64,000 bases of DNA from Zetaproteobacteria bacterium CG1_02_55_237 (GTDB lineage Bacteria > Pseudomonadota > Zetaproteobacteria > Mariprofundales > Mariprofundaceae). This document shows, piece by piece, positions 56,632 through 64,000 of this stretch (position 1 is its first letter; each line of letters starts with the position of its first letter). A program made the translations under genes and the position numbers. The stretch covers positions 1 through 64,000 of the forward strand of contig MNXA01000042.1 in the NCBI GenBank assembly GCA_001871195.1, read 5' to 3'. The notes beneath the pieces were generated by a model that had not been told where the DNA came from, made no database searches, and was given only the letters and a program-made list of their open reading frames with translations.

Positions 56632-57912
56632 TCAGCGCTCTAATTGCCTGGGGGTAGGTCCCGTATACAGCTGGCGCGGACGGTCGATGCCATGCCCTTC
56701 CTGCTTGAGTTCCAGCCAGTGCGAAACCCAGCCGACGGTGCGGGCTACGGCGAATACGGCGGTGAACATGCGGCTCGGGAAGCCCATGGCACGCAGCAGA
56801 ATGCCGGAATAGAAATCGACGTTCGGATACAGCTTCTTCTTGATAAAGTATTCATCCGACAGCGCGATGCGCTCGAGTTCGAGGGCTGTGGCCATCAGCG
56901 GGCTATTTTCCATGCCGAGATGGGAAAGCACGTTCAGGGTGGTGTCGCGGATGATGGCTGCGCGCGGATCGTAGTTCTTGTACACGCGGTGGCCGAAGCC
57001 CATCAGGCGGAAGGGATCGTTCTTGTCCTTGGCGCGTTTCACCACATCGGGAATGCGCTCGGGCGAGCCGATCTCCTCCAGCATCAGCAGCACGGCTTCG
57101 TTGGCTCCGCCATGCGCCGGGCCCCACAGGGTGGCGATGCCGGCCGACAGGCAGGCAAACGGGTTGGCCCCGGATGATGCAGCCATGCGTACAGTGGAGG
57201 TGGAGGCATTCTGTTCGTGATCGGCGTGCAGAATCATGATCAGCTCAATGGCCTTGGCCAGTACCGGATCGACGATATACGGCTCATTGGGCTTGCCGAA
57301 CATCATCTGCAGAAAATTGGATGCATAATCCAGGCTGTTGTCCGGGTGGCGGATCGGGCGGCCGGCACTGTAGGTGAAGCTGGCGGCGGCAATCGCCGGC
57401 ATCTTGGCGACCAGACGAATGGCGGCCTTCTGCTGATCGGCATCGCGATTGTAGTCCTGCGAATCCTGATAGAAGGCGGACAGTGCGCCGACCACGCCAA
57501 CCATCACCGCCATCGGATGGGCATCGCGGCGGAAACCGCGATAGAAGGACAGAACCTGATCATGCAGCAGATTGTGGTCGCGAAGATCCTGCTGGAAGCT
57601 GGCCAGTTCCTCAGCATTGGGCAATTCGCCGTGCATCAGCAGATGTGCCACCTCGTCGAAATTACACTGTGCAGCCAGTTGCTCAATCGGATAGCCGCGA
57701 TACAGCAGCTGTCCCTTGTCGCCATCGATGTAGGTAATGGCACTCTGGCAGGAGGCTGTGGAGCGGAAGCCGGGATCGAAGGTCAGCAGGCCCTGCTTAT
57801 CGAGCAGCGCGCGCACATCAACCGCATCGGGGCCGATGGTTCCCTTGAGGATGGGGAGCGGATTTTGTGCCGACGCATCGCCGACAACGAGATTTGCAAA
57901 CTGATTGGACAT
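56632..57912 (-). CDS. gltA: Citrate synthase
   Basis: It joins acetyl-CoA and oxaloacetate at the entry of the TCA cycle. The N-terminus has [30 protein letters not shown], and the catalytic series [28 protein letters not shown] and [16 protein letters not shown], with the active histidines and aspartate region. It has 426 residues, typical of the hexameric bacterial type. It stands 16 bases upstream of rlmJ on the same strand, so the two may share a transcript. Confidence 0.97.
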   Translation of the reverse strand: MSNQFANLVVGDASAQNPLPILKGTIGPDAVDVRALLDKQGLLTFDPGFRSTASCQSAITYIDGDKGQLLYRGYPIEQLAAQCNFDEVAHLLMHGELPNAEELASFQQDLRDHNLLHDQVLSFYRGFRRDAHPMAVMVGVVGALSAFYQDSQDYNRDADQQKAAIRLVAKMPAIAAASFTYSAGRPIRHPDNSLDYASNFLQMMFGKPNEPYIVDPVLAKAIELIMILHADHEQNASTSTVRMAASSGANPFACLSAGIATLWGPAHGGANEAVLLMLEEIGSPERIPDVVKRAKDKNDPFRLMGFGHRVYKNYDPRAAIIRDTTLNVLSHLGMENSPLMATALELERIALSDEYFIKKKLYPNVDFYSGILLRAMGFPSRMFTAVFAVARTVGWVSHWLELKQEGHGIDRPRQLYTGPTPRQLER

Positions 57913-58106
57913 GGCTTTTCTCCACGTGGTTACGGGTCGCGCCCGTTAGCGCAATTGTCGTGCCCGACACATCCATTTGTCCAGCAGGATAATGTCTTTT
58001 GCACAGCACTGGCGATTTTCAGGGTGGCGGATTTTAACTGTGCTGGACAGGCGAGGACATGGAGGTTCATGATGATGGGCGGCAGAAAACCTGTGGCGGA
58101 GGCAGC
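57913..58106. promoter_or_regulatory. Divergent region between gltA and the MgtC-like gene
   Basis: The 194 bases hold the control signals of gltA (leftward) and perhaps of the MgtC-like gene (rightward). TGTCCAGCA (57978-57986) and TGCTGGACA (58041-58049) are inverted copies 54 bases apart, which could be operator half-sites or chance. I find no strong -35/-10 pair on either strand. Confidence 0.3.
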
Positions 58107-58616
58107 ATGATAAGCGATTTTATTGGCGACGGAGCATTCATTTCTCTGGTCGGGGTATCCATCCTTTGCGGTATCATGATCGGGCTGGAGAGACAGATCC
58201 GCGGTAAACCGTCCGGCGTCCGTACCAGCATCCTTGTCTGTATAGGAACGGCGGTTTTCGTGCATCTCGGGGAGCAGGTGGGAGGTCCCGGTGCCGATCC
58301 GGGGCGCGTGCTGGGGCAGGTGGTGACCGGTGTGGGCTTTCTTGGCGCAGGAGTCATGTTCATGCGCGAGGGGACGGTGCTCGGTGTAACAACGGCTTCA
58401 GTGATATGGATACTGGCCGCCATCGGGGCAACGATTGGTCTGGGCAAGTATCACATGGGTATCGGCCTGGCCCTGACCACCGTCACCATACTGGTTGTTA
58501 CCGAGTGGCTGGAGCGGACCTTCAAGGGCATGCGCCGGGGAGCACATGAAATGTATCGTTCTCCGCCCGAGTCCCGGGATCAGGACGGGCAGGAAAAAGG
58601 CAAGCGCGACAGATAA
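58107..58616 (+). CDS. MgtC/SapB family membrane protein
   Basis: The 169-residue protein has four helices and the family's N-terminal signature CGIMIGLERQIRGKPSGVRTS near residue 20, followed by GVGFLGAGVMFMREG. These regions match the membrane domain of MgtC, which in pathogens modulates the F-type ATPase and is controlled by magnesium. The function in free-living bacteria is not clear. The charged tail (ESRDQDGQEKGKRDR) replaces the ACT-like domain of longer members. ATG 58107 follows GGAGGCAGC. Confidence 0.88.
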   Translation: MISDFIGDGAFISLVGVSILCGIMIGLERQIRGKPSGVRTSILVCIGTAVFVHLGEQVGGPGADPGRVLGQVVTGVGFLGAGVMFMREGTVLGVTTASVIWILAAIGATIGLGKYHMGIGLALTTVTILVVTEWLERTFKGMRRGAHEMYRSPPESRDQDGQEKGKRDR

Positions 58617-58756
58617 AGCGCATCGCTCCGGCAGGGTGGCTGGTATTTTTCACCACGCTGTGCGAAACATTGCGTTTTACTTGCTCACCCCCATTCCCTT
58701 TAAATTGGCCGCAGGGAATCACGATTCCCCAAGAATATAAACTGATGGAGCGAAAC

Positions 58757-58915
58757 ATGGGATACGTTCCCGAGCATGAACAGCAGGAAGAAATTCTTCC
58801 ATACAGGTCGAAGGGCCATGGACACAAGCCGAAGAAAAGGGAGTCGAAGCCTCTTCCCAAACGCAAGGGAGAAGATGAGTGGGGCGACGATTGGGACGAT
58901 CACGAGATTGACTAA
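58757..58915 (+). CDS. Hypothetical small charged protein
   Basis: 52 residues with a basic middle (KGHGHKPKKRESKPLPKRK) and an acidic, tryptophan-rich end (EDEWGDDWDD). GGAG lies six bases before ATG 58757; ATG 58745 would add four residues. No family was recognised. A 7-base inverted repeat GGGAATC/GATTCCC (58714-58729) is just upstream. The charge pattern and SD make it a plausible gene, but it is short. Confidence 0.5.
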   Translation: MGYVPEHEQQEEILPYRSKGHGHKPKKRESKPLPKRKGEDEWGDDWDDHEID

Positions 58916-58923
58916 GCTCGACT

Positions 58924-58947
58924 AAAAGGCAGGGGGTATCCCTTGCC
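58924..58947 (-). terminator. Terminator of the coproporphyrinogen oxidase-like gene
   Basis: On the minus strand GGCAAGGG pairs with CCCCTGCC (one G-T pair) around a small loop and is followed by TTTT. It lies seven bases after the stop of the leftward gene. Confidence 0.7.
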
Positions 58948-58953
58948 ACCGAC

Positions 58954-59991
<1,038 letters not shown>

Positions 59992-60041
59992 GGGTAAATA
60001 CCTTTTGTGTTTGGTGGGAAAGATCTGTGTGGCAATCAGCC

Positions 60042-60323
60042 TTAGCGATACAGGCAGAGGTAGGCTGTCTGGCCGATGCTCTTCACGCCGAAGCTTTCGC
60101 CGGCCTCGACAGTGAACTGGCCGCCTGCAGCGATAGGCATCCATTCCCTGGAGCCGGGAAGCTTCACATCGAGATTGCCGGAGACAACCGACATGATTTC
60201 CTTGCTCGATGTGCCGAACTCGTATTCGCCCTCGGCCATCACACCGACCGTGGCCGGTCCTTCTGCGGTCTCAAAGGCAATGGATTTCACCTTGCCGTCA
60301 AAATACTCATTGGTTTTGAACAT
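60042..60323 (-). CDS. ppnP: Pyrimidine/purine nucleoside phosphorylase PpnP
   Basis: A 93-residue cupin-like protein with [38 protein letters not shown] and [13 protein letters not shown], as in E. coli YaiE, now PpnP, which splits nucleosides with phosphate. It is complete. It lies 50 bases upstream of the hemF-like gene on the same strand. The SD before its ATG is AAGGAAA. Confidence 0.92.
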   Translation of the reverse strand: MFKTNEYFDGKVKSIAFETAEGPATVGVMAEGEYEFGTSSKEIMSVVSGNLDVKLPGSREWMPIAAGGQFTVEAGESFGVKSIGQTAYLCLYR

Positions 60324-60533
60324 GTTGTTTCCTTTTTATCTGTGATTTGCTGCGCGGCGATGTCTTGCATGCGGCGCCTGATTCGGGGGCCATACTAGCG
60401 CGCAGGCTGATTCAGCCAACATTTGTTGCGCTATTACCTGCCGCGCAGTACGGGCTTGTATGCAAGGGGGCGGAAAAATGCAATACTGGTGACGTTCGAC
60501 CCCGGGCTTTCTTTCCCTTAGAGGTACATCATT

Positions 60534-61184
60534 ATGTTGCAGGCTGTCGCCTTGCAAGACCCTGTTCAAGATGATCAGGCGAATTTCAACGCCGTCGTAA
60601 ATGCGCTGGCCGGCCAGGGCTGGTGCGTGATCCCCGATTTCATGCCGCCCGAGCAGTGGCAGCCGCTGGCTGCAGAAGCGAAGCAGCTGTATGCCGCCGG
60701 TGAGTTCCGGCTGGCCCGTGTGGGGCATGGCGATGCCGCCAAGGTTCGCCCCGATGTACGCACCGACCGGGTGCGCTGGATTGATCCGCTGGAGGCAACG
60801 CCCTTGCAGCAGGCCTATCTTGAGCGCATGGAAGCACTGCGTCTGTTTATCAACGGTGAGCTATCGACCGGCCTGTTCGATTTCGAGGGACATTTTGCGC
60901 TGTATCCAAAGGGTTGTTTCTATCGCCGGCATCTGGATCGTTTTGCCGATGCCAAGCACCGTGCCGTGAGCTGTATCCAGTATCTGAATGAGGACTGGAA
61001 ACCGGAGGATGGCGGGAATTTGCGCATCTACCTGCCGGATGGAAAGGGTAAGGAAACGTATACCGATATTCAGCCGATTGGCGGCAGCGCCGTGATTTTT
61101 CTCAGTGATCAATTTCATCACATGGTCATGCCGTCCAAGCGCGAGCGACTGAGCCTGACCGGCTGGTTCTGCAAACGCCGTTAA
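60534..61184 (+). CDS. 2OG-Fe(II) oxygenase family protein
   Basis: 216 residues. The iron ligands are seen in CFYRRHLDRF (His-x-Asp) near residue 135, and in FHHMVMPSKRERLSLTGWF near 197, where the His is followed by the Arg pattern that binds 2-oxoglutarate. The pattern is that of the SM-20/prolyl 4-hydroxylase-like group. A typical role is protein or small-molecule hydroxylation; here the substrate is unknown. It is divergent from ppnP, with a 210-base gap in which no clear promoter was found. Confidence 0.88.
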   Translation: MLQAVALQDPVQDDQANFNAVVNALAGQGWCVIPDFMPPEQWQPLAAEAKQLYAAGEFRLARVGHGDAAKVRPDVRTDRVRWIDPLEATPLQQAYLERMEALRLFINGELSTGLFDFEGHFALYPKGCFYRRHLDRFADAKHRAVSCIQYLNEDWKPEDGGNLRIYLPDGKGKETYTDIQPIGGSAVIFLSDQFHHMVMPSKRERLSLTGWFCKRR

Positions 61185-61199
61185 CCGGCCAGTTCATGC

Positions 61200-62399
61200 T
61201 TACGGTTTTTTTGATGGCTCGCCAATCCGGTCTCTGGCGTGAATCCTGCGCGCCTCGCGTCTCAGGCTGTAGCGCTCCATCATCAGATCGACATAGTTGA
61301 GCAGCCATTCGCGCAGCCGGGAGCTTGCCGGCCGCTTTAACCATGCCTCCAGCGTGATTTCCTTTGCTTGTGCAAAGGCCTCGTTGAAACAGGTCTCGAC
61401 ATCCGTGCACAGGGCGGCATCGTCACTCTCCAGATTGGCCTCCAGATTCCAGCGCAGGCCCCAGCGATCGATATTGCATGAGCCGATGGAACACCATGTA
61501 TCGCACAGGTAGAACTTGGCATGCATGAAGGCCGGCTGATATTCGAAGATGCGGATGCCATGGCGCAGCAGGTAGTGATAATAGCGTTGTCCGGCATGAT
61601 AGACGGCGGGGTGATCGTTGAACGGGCCGGGCAGCAGCAGGCGCACATCCGCACCGCGTCGTTTGGCGGCGCGCAGCGCCCACAGGATTTTTCGGCTGGG
61701 TATCCAGTAGGCCGTTCCCAGCCATGCCCGTTCGGTGGCATGCCGGATTCTGAACAGCAGTGATCGGCGGATGTATTTGCGCAGGCCGCGCAGGCTGACG
61801 GCAAGCCGGCCCCTCTGACCCCCTGCTTTCTCTACTTCCACTTCCGGCAGGTCTATTGCGCCATCCCAATGTTGCCAGACATGGACAAACTGTTCCTGCC
61901 AGTCGACGACGACCGGCCCGCGCATCTCCACCATCACATCAAACCACGCCGGCCTGAATTCGTTGCTTACATAATCGTCGGTGATGCCGGCGCCACCCGT
62001 ATAGGCCAGCTCGCCGTCGATCAGCAGCACCTTGCAATGGTTGCGCGGCAGGCCGCGGAAGAAGTGGCTTAAGTAGGCAGGGTTGTAGAACAGGATGGAA
62101 ATCCCTGCATGTATGATGCGCAGCCGGTCGGATGCTGTGAGCCCGCGCGCCCCGAAATGATCGATGAGCATATACACCGGCACCCCGCGTTGCACACAGC
62201 CGGCAAAGGCATCGAGGAAGCGATCGGCGATCTCGCCTGAACTCATAAGATACTGCTCAAAGAGCACGAAGCGCCTGGCGCGATGTATGGCCAACTCCAT
62301 CACTGGGAGGAAGTTCTCTGCACCGGCCAGCAGCCGGAAGGTGTTGCCCTCGCGTTCGGGATACGGGTTACTTGCAGCCATGTCCTGATTGTATGCCAT
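61200..62399 (-). CDS. Phospholipase D-like / cardiolipin synthase family protein
   Basis: Two HKD motifs are present: NHCKVLLIDGELAYTGG near residue 120 and MHAKFYLCDTWCSIGSCNID near 300, each with its downstream Gly-Gly or Gly-Ser. This makes a full PLD-superfamily enzyme of about 399 residues, close to ClsB in layout; it probably makes or exchanges phosphatidyl groups at the membrane. The start is uncertain between 62399 and 62381; a start at 62501 would overlap the hemerythrin gene and is unlikely. Confidence 0.88.
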   Translation of the reverse strand: MAYNQDMAASNPYPEREGNTFRLLAGAENFLPVMELAIHRARRFVLFEQYLMSSGEIADRFLDAFAGCVQRGVPVYMLIDHFGARGLTASDRLRIIHAGISILFYNPAYLSHFFRGLPRNHCKVLLIDGELAYTGGAGITDDYVSNEFRPAWFDVMVEMRGPVVVDWQEQFVHVWQHWDGAIDLPEVEVEKAGGQRGRLAVSLRGLRKYIRRSLLFRIRHATERAWLGTAYWIPSRKILWALRAAKRRGADVRLLLPGPFNDHPAVYHAGQRYYHYLLRHGIRIFEYQPAFMHAKFYLCDTWCSIGSCNIDRWGLRWNLEANLESDDAALCTDVETCFNEAFAQAKEITLEAWLKRPASSRLREWLLNYVDLMMERYSLRREARRIHARDRIGEPSKKP

Positions 62400-62441
62400 T
62401 TTGCCCGTGTTTGTTGGATTCCCGTGGAGTAGGCTTGAGGT

Positions 62442-62861
62442 ATGAAGCTGAATCCATCCGATATCCCCGAAGTTGCCATGCCGTTTATGCAGCAAACTCA
62501 CCTCGAAGAGGTGGCCATGCTCAATGAGCTATACACCCTGTTCGACAGGTTGGGGGAAGGGGAAGATGTTCCACAGCTGGCCGGCAAGCTTGAGGCGCTG
62601 GCCGAGCATACCCATGCCCATTTTGCGCGTGAGGAGGAGAAGATGCTTGAACTGGATTTCCCTCCCTACCCGATGCACAAGCAGGCGCATGATGAATATC
62701 TGGCCGGGTTCGATGCGCTGCTCGATGCCTGGCGCGCGAGCGGCGATGTCGCACCGCTTGCCGATTTTCTGCAGCACAGCACACCGGATTGGATGCAGCA
62801 GCATATCGGCTGTATGGATTTCGTAACGGCAAGGTTTTTTGCCATGAGTGAGGGTGGCTGA
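62442..62861 (+). CDS. Hemerythrin-like protein
   Basis: A 139-residue four-helix protein. Candidate di-iron ligands are in THLEEVAMLNELY, HTHAHFAREEEKM, YPMHKQAHDEY and WMQQHIGCMDF, in the spacing of bacterial hemerythrins. These bind oxygen or NO, or act as sensors; this single-domain form has no fused signal domain. It lies only 28 bases before the tail sheath gene and so could share its transcript. It diverges from the PLD gene with 42 bases between the starts. Confidence 0.9.
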   Translation: MKLNPSDIPEVAMPFMQQTHLEEVAMLNELYTLFDRLGEGEDVPQLAGKLEALAEHTHAHFAREEEKMLELDFPPYPMHKQAHDEYLAGFDALLDAWRASGDVAPLADFLQHSTPDWMQQHIGCMDFVTARFFAMSEGG

Positions 62862-62889
62862 AAAATGCAGCCCCACGCAGGAGACAGGC

Positions 62890-64000
62890 ATGCCGTATAA
62901 CAAGATGCCGGGTATTTACCTTGAGGAGGTTTCTGCTGCGCCGCGCTCCATCAGTGAGGTGGAGACGGCCATTCCCGCTTTTATCGGCTATACGGAGAAA
63001 GCGCAGGAGCGTGATGAAAACGACCTGTTCATGCGCCCCCTGCGCATTGCTTCGCTGGCCGAATACGAAGGCTTGTATGGCGGCCCGATGCCTGAGGCCT
63101 TCGATGTCAGCCTGCTGGAAGTGGGTGGTACAATCACCCCCACAGTTCGCCCCGCGCGCAGGCTGGCGGCAAACAAGTACAGAATGCACTACGCCATGCA
63201 GATGTATTTTGCCAATGGCGGTGGCCCCTGCTACATCGTGTCGGTCGGCGGCTATGATGATGCCATCACCCGTGGACGCGGTAGCGGCAGAAGATCGGTC
63301 GGCCTGCTGGGCGGACTGATTATGCTTGAGGCGGTCGATGCAGTGACCATGATCGTCTTTCCCGATGCCACAGCCCTGCCGGAGGGGGACTATTACAAAC
63401 TCATCAACAGGGCCCTGACGCAGTGCGCAACCCTGAAAGACCGGATGGCCATCCTTGATGTATTTGCCGGAGACACAGCTGCCTTCAGGGACAAGATATC
63501 GCCGCTGGATGCGGATCCGCTGAAATATGGTGCGGCCTATCATCCCTGGCTGGAAACCTCGCTGCAGGTCGCCTTCGCTGAGCAGGATGTCGTCGTTCGG
63601 GCACACAGCGATGAGCACGGCGCAGAGGTCGCCTCGGGTAGCCTCAGGGGGGCTTGCCTGTCGGATGCCCCGATCAAAAAGCAGAATCCTGCGCTGTATC
63701 AGCATATCCGCGACGAAGTCCTGAAAACAGTCATCACCCTGCCGCCATCGAGTGCCATCGCCGGTGTTTATGCCGCAGTCGATAAGAGTCGCGGTGTGTG
63801 GAAGGCTCCGGCGAATATCGAGCTGCAAAGTGTGCGCCGCCCGAGCATTGCCATCAGTAGCGCAGAGGGTGCGGCGCTCAATGTCGATGTATCAGGCAAG
63901 TCGATCAATGCCATCCGCGCCTTCCCGGGTCGGGGCACGCGCATCTGGGGCGCACGCACCCTGGCCGGCAACGATAACGAATGGCGCTACATTCCGGTGC
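62890..64000 (+). CDS. Contractile tail sheath protein (phage-tail-like), partial
   Basis: The frame is open from ATG 62890 to the window's edge, at least 370 residues, with AGGAGA five bases upstream. The N-terminus MPGIYLEEVSAAPRSI and VETAIPAFIGYTEKAQ is the sheath opening seen in contractile injection systems of the Afp/PVC type and related phage tails. The C-terminal part reads AFPGRGTRIWGART with NEWRYIPV, the conserved end region of sheath subunits. Sheath rings contract to drive a tube through a target envelope. No capsid or integrase genes precede it, favouring a free-standing system over a prophage. The rest of the locus is to the right. Confidence 0.92.
   Translation, partial: MPYNKMPGIYLEEVSAAPRSISEVETAIPAFIGYTEKAQERDENDLFMRPLRIASLAEYEGLYGGPMPEAFDVSLLEVGGTITPTVRPARRLAANKYRMHYAMQMYFANGGGPCYIVSVGGYDDAITRGRGSGRRSVGLLGGLIMLEAVDAVTMIVFPDATALPEGDYYKLINRALTQCATLKDRMAILDVFAGDTAAFRDKISPLDADPLKYGAAYHPWLETSLQVAFAEQDVVVRAHSDEHGAEVASGSLRGACLSDAPIKKQNPALYQHIRDEVLKTVITLPPSSAIAGVYAAVDKSRGVWKAPANIELQSVRRPSIAISSAEGAALNVDVSGKSINAIRAFPGRGTRIWGARTLAGNDNEWRYIPV

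Noticed and set aside
57978-58049. Operator-like inverted copies of TGTCCAGCA in the gltA upstream region
   Set aside because: The 54-base spacing is long for a single site and there is no further support, so it is only noted within the intergenic entry.

Overview
This window looks like a chromosomal segment of a Gram-negative proteobacterium of roughly mid-50s GC content. The proteobacterial signs are the yggS-proC-yggT-yggU operon, the thrS-infC-rpmI-rplT-pheST order, ffh-rpsP-rimM-trmD, guaB-guaA, glnD, biosynthetic speA and an E. coli-type 5S rRNA. A marine, iron-oxidising zetaproteobacterium of the Mariprofundus type would fit, but that is an inference from overall character and not a proven placement.

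Layout. (1) 1-280: the 3' end of a ribosomal RNA operon (end of 23S, 5S, and a strong terminator). (2) 380-21226: a long, almost gap-free plus-strand surface polysaccharide cluster. It holds a Wzx-type flippase, a sulfotransferase, four GT4-like and two GT2 glycosyltransferases, a GT-C membrane glycosyltransferase, an AsnB-type amidotransferase, three SAM methyltransferases, a YbhN-type membrane protein, a membrane PHP-domain protein, WbqC, a PIG-L deacetylase, a DegT aminotransferase and a WecA-type initiating transferase. Many junctions overlap by 1-8 bases, so it probably works as one assembly line from the lipid carrier to the flipped, decorated glycan. (3) 21216-24366: yggS, proC, yggT, yggU and a second YbhN protein. 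(4) 24412-26145: a separately promoted pair, a B-box zinc-finger membrane protein with a pilin-like outer domain followed by a pseudopilin with a Thr-Pro repeat linker. (5) 26167-28675 on the minus strand: an M24 peptidase and a YihY-family protein. (6) 28827-35615: tRNA-Val, then the thrS-infC-rpmI-rplT-pheS-pheT translation operon. (7) 35663-44889: rnhB, mutS, glnD, a patatin, a MurU-like nucleotidyltransferase, a HIT protein and a dicarboxylate symporter. (8) 44994-52251: guaB, guaA, an FKBP lipoprotein, ffh, rpsP, rimM, trmD. (9) 52278-62861: mixed-strand housekeeping and small acidic proteins (LysR regulator, speA, rlmJ, gltA, mgtC-like, hemF-like, ppnP, 2OG oxygenase, phospholipase D-like protein, hemerythrin). 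(10) 62890 to the right edge: the first gene of a contractile tail/injection system, a sheath protein that runs off the window.

Most notable: the sheath gene, which begins directly after a hemerythrin gene rather than inside a visible prophage; the B-box/pseudopilin pair; an AUC start codon on infC; a rimM gene with no ordinary start codon near its conserved N-terminus, overlapped by an unusually long S16; and a membrane-anchored PHP protein in the glycan cluster. Starts were chosen from Shine-Dalgarno (SD) spacing and family N-termini and are noted where uncertain. All family assignments are from reading motifs; no database search was run.
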